DNA from: a virus
Strand: one strand, 5' to 3'
Length of the DNA: 64,000 bases
IMG/VR virus record: IMGVR_UViG_3300046740_000358
Coordinates: 1 to 64,000 of that record
Shown here: in pieces, positions 15,519 to 23,289 of the stretch
Layout of the letters: each line of letters begins with the position of its first letter
Position numbering within the stretch: position 1 is the stretch's first letter
Made by a program: the position numbers and the translations under genes
The notes under the pieces: generated by a model
What the model was told of the DNA's origin: nothing
What the model saw: the letters and a program-made list of their open reading frames with translations, nothing else
Databases searched by the model: none

Positions 15519-16010
15519 TCAACCTTTCGGGGTGGTAACGATTCGCGTGAGGATCACTGTCGTGGTGTCCGAAGCCACCTGGCCGTGGTCGTAACTCCGC
15601 GTGCGAATGACGTCGTCGACGTGGAATTCGTCGCCTTCGATCACCAATGGCTTGCCACTAGTCTGGAGCGCCGCGATCGTTTCGTAGGCGCGTCTCTGTC
15701 TAGCCTCGCGATCGTCCGCTGGTTTGCGGATCGGTTCGGTCACGTCCTCGCGCATCGACACGTGGAAGTCGGAGAGGATGTCACTGGCGATGGCTTCAGC
15801 GGGTTCGGTGTTCTCCGTGGTCGGCAGTAAGCCACCGAGAACGGCATCGACCAGCGCCTGGCGGTCTGTCTTCATCTCCTCGTCCTCGGCGGCACGGAGG
15901 GCGTCGAGGGCAACGATTGCGATACCGCAGAAGGACAATGACGCCGATCCTGACATCGCATCTCCGACGGCCCGCTCGACGGCCTTGATCAGCGCCTTGG
16001 AGTGCCTCAT
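15519..16010 (-). CDS. hypothetical protein, 163 aa
   Basis: ATG 16010 (MRHSKALIKAVERAVGD) overlaps the stop of the 29-residue peptide upstream as ATGA; the frame extends to 16034. Helical N-terminal half, then a beta-rich C-terminal half with SGKPLVIEGDEFHVDDVIRT and TTTVILTRIV. No family recognised. Its stop is followed at once by a strong hairpin. Confidence 0.6.
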   Translation of the reverse strand: MRHSKALIKAVERAVGDAMSGSASLSFCGIAIVALDALRAAEDEEMKTDRQALVDAVLGGLLPTTENTEPAEAIASDILSDFHVSMREDVTEPIRKPADDREARQRRAYETIAALQTSGKPLVIEGDEFHVDDVIRTRSYDHGQVASDTTTVILTRIVTTPKG

Positions 16011-16096
16011 CGCGGCCACCGGAATGGCCACCACGTCACGAGGACCGCGGCGACGATGCAGTCCAAGGCGCCCACCACGGCCTGGGCTGTGGTCAC
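16007..16096 (-). CDS. 29-residue membrane peptide
   Basis: GTG 16096 overlaps the RHH stop (GTGA) and its TGA overlaps the next ATG, so it fits between its neighbours without a gap. Sequence TTAQAVVGALDCIVAAVLVTWW is almost wholly hydrophobic and long enough for one membrane span, with a short PFRWPR basic tail. Very small, so the call rests on position and hydrophobicity. Confidence 0.4.
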   Translation of the reverse strand: MTTAQAVVGALDCIVAAVLVTWWPFRWPR

Positions 16097-16275
16097 GACT
16101 CCACCGAAGGGCGGACCGGGTAGGCCGCGACGGAGCGGCGGATCAGTTCGGCGATCCCCACCCCGTGGGCGCGCGCCTTCGCCCGCAGGCGGATGTTCTC
16201 GGACTTCGTCAACCGGAACACCGGCCCGACAAGCGGGCGTGGAATCCTTGACCTCGGCTCCATCTGTTTCTGCAT
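16093..16275 (-). CDS. ribbon-helix-helix regulator (Arc/CopG type)
   Basis: 60 residues from ATG 16275 (MQKQMEPRSRIPRP). VFRLTKSENIRLRAKARAHGVGIAELIRRSVAAY fits beta strand, helix, turn, helix with the typical helix-2 start G-xx-x-AELIR. Such dimers bind short palindromes, and a near-perfect palindrome centred on GATATC lies 14 bases upstream of its start. Autoregulation is therefore plausible, by analogy with Arc. Confidence 0.7.
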   Translation of the reverse strand: MQKQMEPRSRIPRPLVGPVFRLTKSENIRLRAKARAHGVGIAELIRRSVAAYPVRPSVES

Positions 16276-16288
16276 GCGACAGACGGTA

Positions 16289-16302
16289 TCGTGATATCGC
16301 GA
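16289..16302. promoter_or_regulatory. near-palindromic operator candidate upstream of the RHH gene
   Basis: TCGTGATATCGCGA has 2-fold symmetry around GATATC, with one mismatched pair (T4 against G11). It lies between the RHH start (16275) and the RusA stop (16317). The same GATATC core appears three times in the promoter region at 56.67-56.75 kb. Confidence 0.45.
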
Positions 16303-16316
16303 CCTCGTCAAATGCC

Positions 16317-16754
16317 TTATGCGTCGACCGTCGTCAGGTAGATCACGACACGCGGGTTCGCGGCGTCTTTCAGGCGGCGGCTTCCGTCCCAATGCGCGAT
16401 CAGGCTGTCATTCATGATGACGCCCGCGTTCTGGAGCGCGTCCCCGATCGCCTGGTAGTAGCCGTTGGCATCTCCCGTGGCCCGATCGCGGAAGATGCCC
16501 GCACGCACCGTCACCGGCTGGTTGATTGCGCCGGCCCTATGCCACTGCTGGCGGAGTTGCCGGATCGCGCTGTCCGCCCAGTCCTTCGTGAAACTGGCGC
16601 TCATGATGAACGGCGTCCCGTCGCGCTTGCGTGCGATGCGCTGGGACGTCTTCTTTGTCCGGGGCGGGCCCAAGATCTCGAACCGCCACCGCTCGCCGAT
16701 GGGCTGTAGGTCCAGAGCGGGCGGCTTCGGTTTCTTCGGCTGGCGGCGTGACAT
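16317..16754 (-). CDS. rusA: RusA-like Holliday junction resolvase
   Basis: 145 residues from ATG 16754 (MSRRQPKKPKPP); the frame extends to 16796. WRFEILGPPRTKKTSQRI, then VTVRAGIFRDRATGDANGYYQAIGDALQNAGVIMNDSLIAHWDGSRR with two conserved acidic sites, and NPRVVIYL at the end. RusA dimers cut recombination and replication four-way junctions into packageable linear DNA. It is the first gene after the terminator, at the start of the early block. A TTGACA hexamer lies upstream at 16787-16792, but no matching -10 is present. Confidence 0.9.
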   Translation of the reverse strand: MSRRQPKKPKPPALDLQPIGERWRFEILGPPRTKKTSQRIARKRDGTPFIMSASFTKDWADSAIRQLRQQWHRAGAINQPVTVRAGIFRDRATGDANGYYQAIGDALQNAGVIMNDSLIAHWDGSRRLKDAANPRVVIYLTTVDA

Positions 16755-16802
16755 CGCCGACCACCGTGCGCCCGCCCGCGCGGCGGTGTCAACCACAAAC
16801 GC

Positions 16803-16827
16803 AAAACGGGGCCCGACCTGGGCCCCG
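16803..16827 (-). terminator. intrinsic terminator separating late and early blocks
   Basis: An 8-base-pair perfect stem, CGGGGCCC (16807-16814) and GGGCCCCG (16820-16827), with loop GACCT. Read on the minus strand it is followed by TTTTGCGTTTG. It lies after the stop of the gene ending at 16854 and before the rusA start. Textbook form, and it fits the strand of both blocks. Confidence 0.85.
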
Positions 16828-16853
16828 CATGCTTCGATCTCGACCGGCCTACG

Positions 16854-17612
16854 TCATTCCGCCGTCCACGCCCCCGGGCCGTTGCCGGGCAAGATGTAGA
16901 CGCGATCGTTCCGCAGGTCATGCCGGTAGGCGGTCCTGCTGCGCTCGTCGGCCTTCTTGACGGTGACGGCCGCGATGTACTCGACGCTCGCCTTCGAGCC
17001 GAACACGTTGGACGTCGAACCGTCGTCGTTTTCGACGATGATGTACCCATGGCTGTAGTCGCCGGGCTCCGTGCACGTCCCCATGAAATCCAGTCGTCCA
17101 ACGCCCTCGCCGAACCACGCGGGGCAGACGAAGTTCGACACCTCGACGTCGCGCGTGACCCGGCCAATGGTTGCCGCGATCGTGTAGTGGTCGTTTTCCA
17201 CCGCATCACACACCTCGAGAGCCGTCACGATCCCGGACGCCATCCGCACCCAGCGATCCCCGTACGGATCGCCAATGAGCTCGAGCGCCTCGTGCCCCAT
17301 GACCGTCGGGATCGGCTGGCTCCGCCCCCAGGCAAGATCGGGCAGCGCCAAGCCGCCGTGGTCGCCGAGGTAGCCCGGCGTCTCCAGTGACGGCACGATC
17401 TGAATCGGCGCGAAGGATCCGGCGGAGAGGTTGTCGGAGTTCGAATACCCCACCACCTCCACCGGCCTCTTGACGGGCAGGTAGTCCTGCCACAGCGGGA
17501 GAAAATCGCGCTCGACCTGGATGCGGAGCGCCTCCACGGCGAAGGCGAAATCGTCGGGCTTCATCAGGCCGCGGTCATTCAGGAACGCGACCTCGCGGAC
17601 CATGTCCATCAT
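16854..17612 (-). CDS. protein with HExxE metalloprotease-like motif
   Basis: 252 residues from ATG 17612 (MMDMVREVAFLNDR); the longer frame to 17852 overlaps the lipoprotein gene. TVMGHEALELIGDPYGDRW around residue 145 is an HExxE-xxxDP pattern seen in phage and bacterial proteins that resemble zinc peptidases. The third ligand is not certain, and the HExxH His is a Glu. The segment with GEGVGRLDFMGTCTEPGDYS is unusual. It ends the late block just before the terminator; a role in lysis or virion processing is possible but not shown. Confidence 0.55.
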   Translation of the reverse strand: MMDMVREVAFLNDRGLMKPDDFAFAVEALRIQVERDFLPLWQDYLPVKRPVEVVGYSNSDNLSAGSFAPIQIVPSLETPGYLGDHGGLALPDLAWGRSQPIPTVMGHEALELIGDPYGDRWVRMASGIVTALEVCDAVENDHYTIAATIGRVTRDVEVSNFVCPAWFGEGVGRLDFMGTCTEPGDYSHGYIIVENDDGSTSNVFGSKASVEYIAAVTVKKADERSRTAYRHDLRNDRVYILPGNGPGAWTAE

Positions 17613-18115
17613 GGGACGCAGATTCCCCAGCCCGGTTTCGGCGCAGGACCCGTCGGCACGCGGCACACCAGCGGGGGCACGCACGCCGGTGAACAGAACG
17701 GACCGGACGCGAGACCAGACGCAAACCGCACCTCGCGCGCCGTCAGGTAGGCCATCGCGTTGGCCGTGACGACGTCCGCATTCGGCTGGGCGCTGCCCGG
17801 GTGGGCCGCCTTCCGGTTCTCGGCGGCCGTCGCCGCCAGCGCCACCGCGCACACCACCGCATCGTCACCCACGCGCTGCGCGAGCTTGGTCAGCAGGCCG
17901 ACGTAGTCCTTCGACAGAAGGTCGGTGGTGACGTCCGTGATGATGCTCGGCAATTGGCTCTGCACCTTGTCGGCGGCGCAGTCGACCACGTCGACCACCT
18001 TGGTCAGGACGGGCGTCGCTGGCGGCGGCGTCCCCGTGGTTGTGCACCCTGGAACCGCCATCGAGACGGACAGGAGGGCCAGGAGGAGGGCGGCGGTTCG
18101 AATGGACGTGTTCAT
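17609..18115 (-). CDS. lipoprotein
   Basis: 168 residues. An N-terminal signal (MNTSIRTAALLLALLSVSM) ends in a VPGC lipobox, with Cys at 24. The mature part is Pro/Thr-rich, then helical with AADKVQSQLPSIITDVTTDL, and has a Cys-rich tail (SPACVPPLVCRVPTGP). Exported and lipid-attached to a Gram-negative-type envelope if processed. Position at the end of the late block would suit a lysis-linked outer-membrane role, but no spanin partner is proven. The downstream start overlaps its stop. Confidence 0.65.
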   Translation of the reverse strand: MNTSIRTAALLLALLSVSMAVPGCTTTGTPPPATPVLTKVVDVVDCAADKVQSQLPSIITDVTTDLLSKDYVGLLTKLAQRVGDDAVVCAVALAATAAENRKAAHPGSAQPNADVVTANAMAYLTAREVRFASGLASGPFCSPACVPPLVCRVPTGPAPKPGWGICVP

Positions 18116-18136
18116 GGTAGTGGCTCCCTTGCGATT

Positions 18137-18772
18137 TCAGTTGATCCAGGCGGCGAAGTTCCCGCCAGCAGTGAGCGACACAGTTGCCTGCCAGCACCCC
18201 GTCGCGTTTCCACAACTTGCAGGCGGACGGTAGGTGATCGCGCCAGCGACGGCTGTGCCCCCACCCTTGTAGGTCCAGGTCCCGCCAACGGCGTGGGTGT
18301 AGACCGAACACTGGACCCAACTGACGCTGACGAGTTGCGGGTTGTACTGCGGAGCCGGTCCGAGAGCGTCGCTCATCCCCATCGACTGGCACCGAAGCTG
18401 AATTTCAGCAACGGCAGGATTCAAGCTGTAGGTCGCAAACGTGGATGGGGCGACGGGGGCGATGTCCCCGCAGGTGCCGATGCCCGTCCCGAAAACCTTC
18501 ATCATCGTACCGGCCGGCTGCGTGGGCGTGTACGGAGGAGGGGGCAGCGGGTAGGGCGCGTAGCCCCAGGACTCGACAACCGTCTGGCGAAGCGCGAACG
18601 GTCCCTGCCCGCCGAAGTAGTACGCGCCGGCCGGCGTGAACACGCCGCCCACGTTCCACGCGGGGCTCAAGTACACCACCGCTGGGTTGACGTAGGCGCG
18701 GGCCTCGGCGGCAAACAGACTCACGGCACAAAGCGCGGCGATGGCGAGGAGCGATTTCAGTCGTGGGATCAT
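18137..18772 (-). CDS. secreted protein with signal peptide, 211 aa
   Basis: Start at ATG 18772 (MIPRLKSLLAIAALCAVSL) gives a standard signal peptide with a likely cut after AEARA, residue 24. The mature part has Gly/Tyr-rich stretches (NVGGVFTPAGAYYFGGQGP), a Pro-rich patch, and many Cys (GTGIGTCGDI, LRCQSMGM, VQCSVYTH, SCGNATGCW) that could form disulfides. Not recognised. An exported phage protein of this type could alter the envelope or take part in lysis. Confidence 0.6.
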   Translation of the reverse strand: MIPRLKSLLAIAALCAVSLFAAEARAYVNPAVVYLSPAWNVGGVFTPAGAYYFGGQGPFALRQTVVESWGYAPYPLPPPPYTPTQPAGTMMKVFGTGIGTCGDIAPVAPSTFATYSLNPAVAEIQLRCQSMGMSDALGPAPQYNPQLVSVSWVQCSVYTHAVGGTWTYKGGGTAVAGAITYRPPASCGNATGCWQATVSLTAGGNFAAWIN

Positions 18773-19167
18773 GTGATGGGTCCTTTCGGTTGGTCGTCTT
18801 GACGTGGAGGGATGGGCGGACGGCGGCGCTCGACTCCGACGTCTCGCATGGTGGTGCGACGGTCGGGCCCGAAATAGAACTCGTGCCCCCCCAAGCGGAT
18901 CCAGAAGGAGACGGCACAAAGCGCCCAGTCTCCCCGCTTGCTGGCGATGCACGTGGGCAGCCGGCCAACCTCGAAGGTGGAGGTCGGCGCCGGCGCGTCG
19001 ATGACGACGGCGTCCACGCCGCACTTTCGGAAGCACGTTGACGGCGCGGACGTCGGCGTCTGGTCGCCATCCTCTTCGAACGGCTCCTCGAGGAGATCGT
19101 CCGACGGCAGATTGGTGCCATCAGGGACAGTGATCGGGTCGTCCTGGAAGTCGTCGGGCTTGGTCAT
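18769..19167 (-). CDS. hypothetical acidic protein, 132 aa
   Basis: Acidic N-terminal third (DDLLEEPFEEDGDQ), then CFRKCGVDAVVIDAPAPTS and a C-terminal basic Pro/Arg tail (GVERRRPPIPPRQDD). ATG overlaps are present at both sides. No family recognised; it is coupled to the secreted-protein gene below it. Confidence 0.55.
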   Translation of the reverse strand: MTKPDDFQDDPITVPDGTNLPSDDLLEEPFEEDGDQTPTSAPSTCFRKCGVDAVVIDAPAPTSTFEVGRLPTCIASKRGDWALCAVSFWIRLGGHEFYFGPDRRTTMRDVGVERRRPPIPPRQDDQPKGPIT

Positions 19168-19194
19168 GGGGTCCGGGCCTAGCCGGGGATTCTA

Positions 19195-19557
19195 CTATCC
19201 CTTGCGCCCGGGGGACGAATCGTCACGCCCTGCAGCCCGCTTCCGTCGAGTTTCCGAGGTCTCGTCCGGTGGACTGAGGCGTCCGCTCGCGATGTCGAGC
19301 GCGTCAGCCTGCGCGATCGCCAGCGTGGCCGCCTGCTCTTGCAGCGGGATCGACTTCCTTATCGCGCTCGCGGCAGCTCGGAGAACCCACGGGAGATCAG
19401 GGCCCTCAACTCCGTTTGTTCTTCGGAGAGTCTCGCAAATAGTATCGACATGGGCTCGGAGGACTTCCCAGGTTTTGGGATCGATCGCCTTGCGCTGAAC
19501 CGGCGCACCCTTGACCCCAGATCCCGAACTGCCGTTGCTAGATGACCCATGCGCCAT
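19195..19557 (-). CDS. hypothetical helical protein, 120 aa
   Basis: Ser/Gly-rich N-terminus (SSSNGSSGSG) then a long helical core (TWEVLRAHVDTICETLRRT, LRAAASAIRKSIPLQEQA) and a charged tail. The arrangement is reminiscent of small assembly or antitoxin-like proteins, but there is no sequence signature. Located between membrane and exported proteins at the end of the late block. Confidence 0.55.
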   Translation of the reverse strand: MAHGSSSNGSSGSGVKGAPVQRKAIDPKTWEVLRAHVDTICETLRRTNGVEGPDLPWVLRAAASAIRKSIPLQEQAATLAIAQADALDIASGRLSPPDETSETRRKRAAGRDDSSPGRKG

Positions 19558-19579
19558 GTCTCCTCGCGTTCGTTGATCG

Positions 19580-20215
19580 TCACGGCTTCGCAGGGGAAGC
19601 GTCGGGGGGGATCTGCTGCACAGCCGGCGCCGCAGCGATGGGCGCTAGCTTGGCCGGCGCCGGCGGCAGTTCCGGGGGCGGCGCCGCGATCACGGGGGCT
19701 GGCTTCGCCTTGCGCAAGGCCAGCTCCTTGCTGTCCCTGGCGGCGTTCTCGCGGACGGCCTTGACCAGGCCGGCGTCGACCCGCTTCCGCCGCGCGGCCG
19801 CCGGCTGGCCCTCGACCACGAAGTCCCGGCCCATCGACTCGATGACCGCGCTCTGCGCCTTGGACGTCGCTTCAGCCGCGGTGACACGCGCCTCGAGGGC
19901 GGCCAACTCCTTCACCAGGTCCCTGGTGGGCGTCGCGAGCTTCTTGTATGCGCGCTTGGTGGTGGCCTCGGCTTCCACCTCCACCTGGTCGACCTTCTTG
20001 TCCGTGTCGGCCTTCCCAGACTGGGAATGCAGCACGGCCAAGACGAGCGCCGCAAGTGCGGGGCCTGCCGCCACGGCAATCTTGGGCAGCAGCGGGACCA
20101 CGGGCTTGATGACGATCCGGAGGCTGGCCCAGACGATGGCCTTGTCCTTTTTCGACAGGAGCGTGTTCGGTGGCGTCTTCTCGACCCGCTCAAACTCATT
20201 GGTCTCAGGCGCCAT
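19580..20215 (-). CDS. membrane protein with coiled coil, 211 aa
   Basis: A basic segment precedes one or two hydrophobic stretches, residues 29-62 (ASLRIVIKPVVPLLPKIAVAAGPALAALVLAV). A coiled coil follows at residues 70-125 (DKKVDQVEVEAEATTKRAYKK), and a Pro/Ala-rich tail (APPPELPPAPAKLAP) ends it. The layout of TM then coiled coil then Pro-rich tail is like an inner-membrane spanin subunit, and the lipoprotein at 17609 could be the outer partner. This is inference from shape, not homology. Confidence 0.55.
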   Translation of the reverse strand: MAPETNEFERVEKTPPNTLLSKKDKAIVWASLRIVIKPVVPLLPKIAVAAGPALAALVLAVLHSQSGKADTDKKVDQVEVEAEATTKRAYKKLATPTRDLVKELAALEARVTAAEATSKAQSAVIESMGRDFVVEGQPAAARRKRVDAGLVKAVRENAARDSKELALRKAKPAPVIAAPPPELPPAPAKLAPIAAAPAVQQIPPDASPAKP

Positions 20216-20260
20216 TGGTTAAGTGAAGCACATACGGACTGCACCCGAAAGCGGTGGGTC

Positions 20261-21301
20261 CTAGACGTACTCCTCAAGGATGATCAAGCCCGGCGATCCG
20301 GCTGCGCCGGCGCGGGAGTCGGCGGTGACATCAGCGATCGATCCACCCGAGCCACCGGAACCGTACCCCGACGCCGCCGTTCCAACGGCCGTCGTCACGG
20401 GGCGCGACCTGGGCCGGCCGCCAACCCCGTAGGGCAACAGTGACGCCCCGCCACCGAGGTCTCCGTAGGAGGTGGCGTACGCCCGGAACCACCCCTGCTG
20501 CCCGTAGACGCCGGGCAGTGCCAACTTCAGAGCCCCCGGGCCCGCGGTCACGGAAGCCGCAGCGCCCGGAACGCCACCTGTGCCAGCCGGGGCTGGTGAC
20601 GAGGACACCAAATTGACCCGCGTGCCGCCGCCACCTCCGGGAGCCGTCCAGGTCGTCGCGCCATCAGTGAAGGTGGTCGGGCCACCCGCGCCGCCATCGC
20701 CGGGCGTAGCGTTGCCAGCGATCCCGGCGGCGCCGAGCGTGTACCCCCAGGTAGCCGGGATGGTCGCGGTCTCGAACATGCCCCAACTTCCGGTAGCCCC
20801 GCCGCCCGCGATGCCTTCGCCGATATTGCCGTCTCCGGCGGCGCCGCCGCCTCCGCCACCACCCCCGCAGAACCAGACGCGCGCGTAGCCGCACCCCGTC
20901 GCCTTGGCGAGCGTCGTGCCGCTGGTGAGCCACGACGTCCGGATCAAGGACCCCGCCTGCGGCAGCACCATCAACTCCCAGTGGGTCGTGTCGACTGTCG
21001 GGTTCGTACCCGCCGGCGACGCGGTCTTGCAGCGGAACCCGACGCCGCCGTAGGAGACGAAAGACCCGACCACGTAGTTGGTCTCGCTGGCGTCCCACTC
21101 GGGGAGGCCCTGGGCCATGTAGTAGCGCAGTCCTTGGTGGAACTTCTGCGTCAGCCAGTTCAACGTGCCGCGCTTGAGTTTCACCGGGAACGGGAGGTAC
21201 CCGGTGTTGATCAACCCCGCGCTGGGCGCGACGATGTCCGGCGAGCTCGAGACGCTGTTCGCCCACGTGGCGGAATCGACTGTCGGTTTCGTGATGGCCA
21301 T
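20261..21301 (-). CDS. Gly-rich tail fibre protein
   Basis: 346 residues. N-terminal 110 residues start MAITKPTVDSATWANSV and contain a NYVVGSFVSYGGVGFRCKTAS chitin-binding-like or carbohydrate-module pattern. Then come YARVWFCGGGGGGGGAAGD and many more Gly-rich strands to the C-terminus (GGGGGTRVNL, GSGGSGGSIADV), the form of Gly-rich phage fibre tips. Position next to DUF2612 and the baseplate operon fits a fibre or receptor-binding protein. Confidence 0.75.
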   Translation of the reverse strand: MAITKPTVDSATWANSVSSSPDIVAPSAGLINTGYLPFPVKLKRGTLNWLTQKFHQGLRYYMAQGLPEWDASETNYVVGSFVSYGGVGFRCKTASPAGTNPTVDTTHWELMVLPQAGSLIRTSWLTSGTTLAKATGCGYARVWFCGGGGGGGGAAGDGNIGEGIAGGGATGSWGMFETATIPATWGYTLGAAGIAGNATPGDGGAGGPTTFTDGATTWTAPGGGGGTRVNLVSSSPAPAGTGGVPGAAASVTAGPGALKLALPGVYGQQGWFRAYATSYGDLGGGASLLPYGVGGRPRSRPVTTAVGTAASGYGSGGSGGSIADVTADSRAGAAGSPGLIILEEYV

Positions 21302-21316
21302 GGTGCGCGGTCCCTT

Positions 21317-22030
21317 CTAGATGAACTCGGCCAAGTAGCCGCCGATTGAATCGTCGCCAATTTCGCTCAGGCCAACGGCGCCCGGGTCGGGGTCATCGTC
21401 CCAGCCAACGAAATTTCCCGCAACGTACCAACTCGCGTCGAGGCCGACGCCCATGGGCCGCGGGATGAGATCGTCGTGGATGGCGGCGACCTCGAAGGCG
21501 GTCGGCTGTCGGGCCATCTGCAGATCGATGTACATCATCCCGGGCGACGTGTACGTGATGAGCGTGGCATCGTTCACGAGCGCGCGCAGGGCCTCGATGA
21601 TTTCGGGGCCCGAGCCGATGGAACGGTTTCGGATCTTCCGCAGCGCGATCAGGATGCGCAATTCCGCATCAGACGCGACGTAATACCCCGCCATCACGCG
21701 GCCCTGGCCCACGAGGGACGCCGTCACGTCGAGGTTGACGCCGCTCGCTTGGTCGGGGTCATCTAGCAGCGGGATCAGCATCAGCGCGTTGGCAACGTCC
21801 TGCAGGAGGTAGACGGTCAGCAGGATCCGCGCGGTCAACTTGGGCTTGCCCTGGTACTGGCTGATCAGGCGCGACAGGGCGACCGTCACGAGATCGGGCG
21901 CACCGTTGGCGGCCGTGACGGGGGCGACGCCAGGAATGAACGGAGGCGGGTCCGTGCTGGGCGGTCCGACGAAGCCACCGCCGCCGGCCCCACCAGGCCC
22001 AAACGGGAGCGGTGCGAAAGGTCCGGGCAT
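21317..22030 (-). CDS. DUF2612 tail/baseplate protein
   Basis: 237 residues. After a Pro/Gly N-terminus comes ALSRLISQYQGKPKLTARIL, LQDVANALMLIPLLDD, an ASGVNLDVTASLVGQGR strand and LRILIALRKIRNRSIGSGPEII. This is the DUF2612 pattern; the family lies beside baseplate J in many phages and is thought to be part of the distal baseplate. The following fibre gene may attach to it. Confidence 0.75.
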   Translation of the reverse strand: MPGPFAPLPFGPGGAGGGGFVGPPSTDPPPFIPGVAPVTAANGAPDLVTVALSRLISQYQGKPKLTARILLTVYLLQDVANALMLIPLLDDPDQASGVNLDVTASLVGQGRVMAGYYVASDAELRILIALRKIRNRSIGSGPEIIEALRALVNDATLITYTSPGMMYIDLQMARQPTAFEVAAIHDDLIPRPMGVGLDASWYVAGNFVGWDDDPDPGAVGLSEIGDDSIGGYLAEFI

Positions 22031-22036
22031 CCGCGC

Positions 22037-22639
22037 CTACTGTTGGGTCGGGTTCGCGACGCCTTCGTCAATGACGGCGTAATCGTCCATGCGCACGCCG
22101 TTGAGGGAACTGCTCGAGGAGATGCCAGCCCAGAAGTCGAGCGTGTTGACGATCGACATGTCGAAGCCGCCGCCGAGAACGGGGTTGACCTGCGGGGCGT
22201 GAATCACCTGGTCGCCCTGCAGGCTGTCCGTCTGCCCCGACGTCTTCGTGATCTGGATGCCGCGGAAGATGCCACGGCCGAACAACTTGCCGGTGGTGGC
22301 GTCCCCCATGTTGTCCTTGTCGGTCCGCAGCCAGATATCGAACGAGAACGGCAGGACGGCGTGCGCGGACGCATTGAACTGGAGCGCCCCAGAGTCGTAC
22401 ACCGTGACCGGACTGGCGATGGTCCCGAGCTTGACCAGAAACTGGATCGTCGGGTTGCCCGTCGTGTTCTTGAGCGCCCCCCCGCCGCGAAGCCAGATGC
22501 CGCGCTTCGTGACCCAGAACCCGCGGTTGAGGTCAACCCGGTCCTCGGGATTGATGATGCTGACGGCGGTGGTGTAGGTGTCCTGGATAGTCCGCGCCCG
22601 GGACTGCCGGGCGAGACACGACGGGAAGAAAAGCGCCAT
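22037..22639 (-). CDS. probable virion protein, 200 aa
   Basis: Beta-rich throughout: VTKRGIWLRGGGALKN, NPTIQFLVKLGTI and FSFDIWLRTDKDN read as a jelly-roll-like domain. The C-terminus is NTLDFWAGISSSSSLNGVRMD. Position between the 53-residue gene and DUF2612 suggests a minor virion or fibre-linked part. No family recognised. Confidence 0.55.
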   Translation of the reverse strand: MALFFPSCLARQSRARTIQDTYTTAVSIINPEDRVDLNRGFWVTKRGIWLRGGGALKNTTGNPTIQFLVKLGTIASPVTVYDSGALQFNASAHAVLPFSFDIWLRTDKDNMGDATTGKLFGRGIFRGIQITKTSGQTDSLQGDQVIHAPQVNPVLGGGFDMSIVNTLDFWAGISSSSSLNGVRMDDYAVIDEGVANPTQQ

Positions 22640-22696
22640 TCCTCTATCGTCGGGCCAGAGGGCCCCGGTGTCAAACTGGCGCGCGCGAGACGCGGC

Positions 22697-22858
22697 TCAG
22701 GCGTCGTCGACGGGCGCAGGGTCGACCACCGCCCAGCCGGCCTCGGTCTTCACGAACGGGGCCCCCCCGAACCAAACGAGGTCGCTTGGGCGCACCTGGG
22801 CGGCCTCCTCCTCCGTCAGCAGGAGGCGAACCGGGTAGGTCGGGCGGGTGTCGGACAT
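22697..22858 (-). CDS. 53-residue hypothetical protein
   Basis: ATG 22858 to TGA 22697. The protein starts MSDTRPTYPVRLLLTEEEAAQV and continues with RPSDLVWFGGAPFVKTEAG. It is compact, with alternating hydrophobic residues that suggest a beta hairpin. It has a codon pattern like its neighbours, so it is likely real. No family recognised. Confidence 0.55.
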   Translation of the reverse strand: MSDTRPTYPVRLLLTEEEAAQVRPSDLVWFGGAPFVKTEAGWAVVDPAPVDDA

Positions 22859-22992
22859 CTGGACGAGGGGCACAACGGTCGAACCATGCGCACTGGACCC
22901 GATGCCGTCAACCCCCTGTTCCGATTTTGCCGTCAGGAATGAGTGCCGATCGACCGGGCGGCCTCATTCGAACGCCAAAAACAGGAAGTAAC

Positions 22993-23009
22993 CGCCTGAA
23001 CGTCAGGCG
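22993..23009 (-). terminator. hairpin candidate downstream of the tRNA
   Basis: CGCCTGA (22993-22999) and TCAGGCG (23003-23009) form a perfect 7-base-pair stem with a 3-base loop. On the minus strand a TTTTT run lies about 10 bases after the stem. It could end tRNA transcription, but the T-run is too far from the stem for a textbook terminator. Confidence 0.35.
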
Positions 23010-23152
23010 TTAAGTCGGGAGGCGCCCGCTCGCATGCGGGTGGTCCGGCGTGCTGCGACCAATGGCCGACTTACGACCTGGCCGTGTCCGGGCGCTTCGG
23101 GCGCCTCCCCACCTATTCAATCGCGCCAGCCACGCCAACCCGGAAAGACATT

Positions 23153-23195
23153 CTTCCTCTTTTTCGCCCCCCGGCGATGGTCCCAAAAGAGGAAG
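23153..23195. repeat. 11-base inverted repeat, large hairpin
   Basis: CTTCCTCTTTT (23153-23163) and its exact complement AAAAGAGGAAG (23185-23195) with a 21-base spacer. A long AT-rich perfect arm in a GC-rich genome is unlikely by chance. It lies 95 bases below the tRNA on the minus strand, so it could be an RNA end structure. Confidence 0.5.
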
Positions 23196-23289
23196 TGAGC
23201 ATGTACCCCCGCCGCCCTCGTGGCTCCTTTCTTGCCGACTCGCTTGGACGGCGGGGGTGCGGCCTGCGAGTGGGCCGCGCTGTGCGTGG

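Larger units (their letters stand above)
22859..23289. other. non-coding stretch with two dyads between small gene and tRNA
   Basis: No gene of convincing character. It holds the inverted repeats at 22993-23009 and 23153-23195 described separately. The tRNA lies at the right end, so this is its likely downstream RNA-processing or termination zone. Confidence 0.5.
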
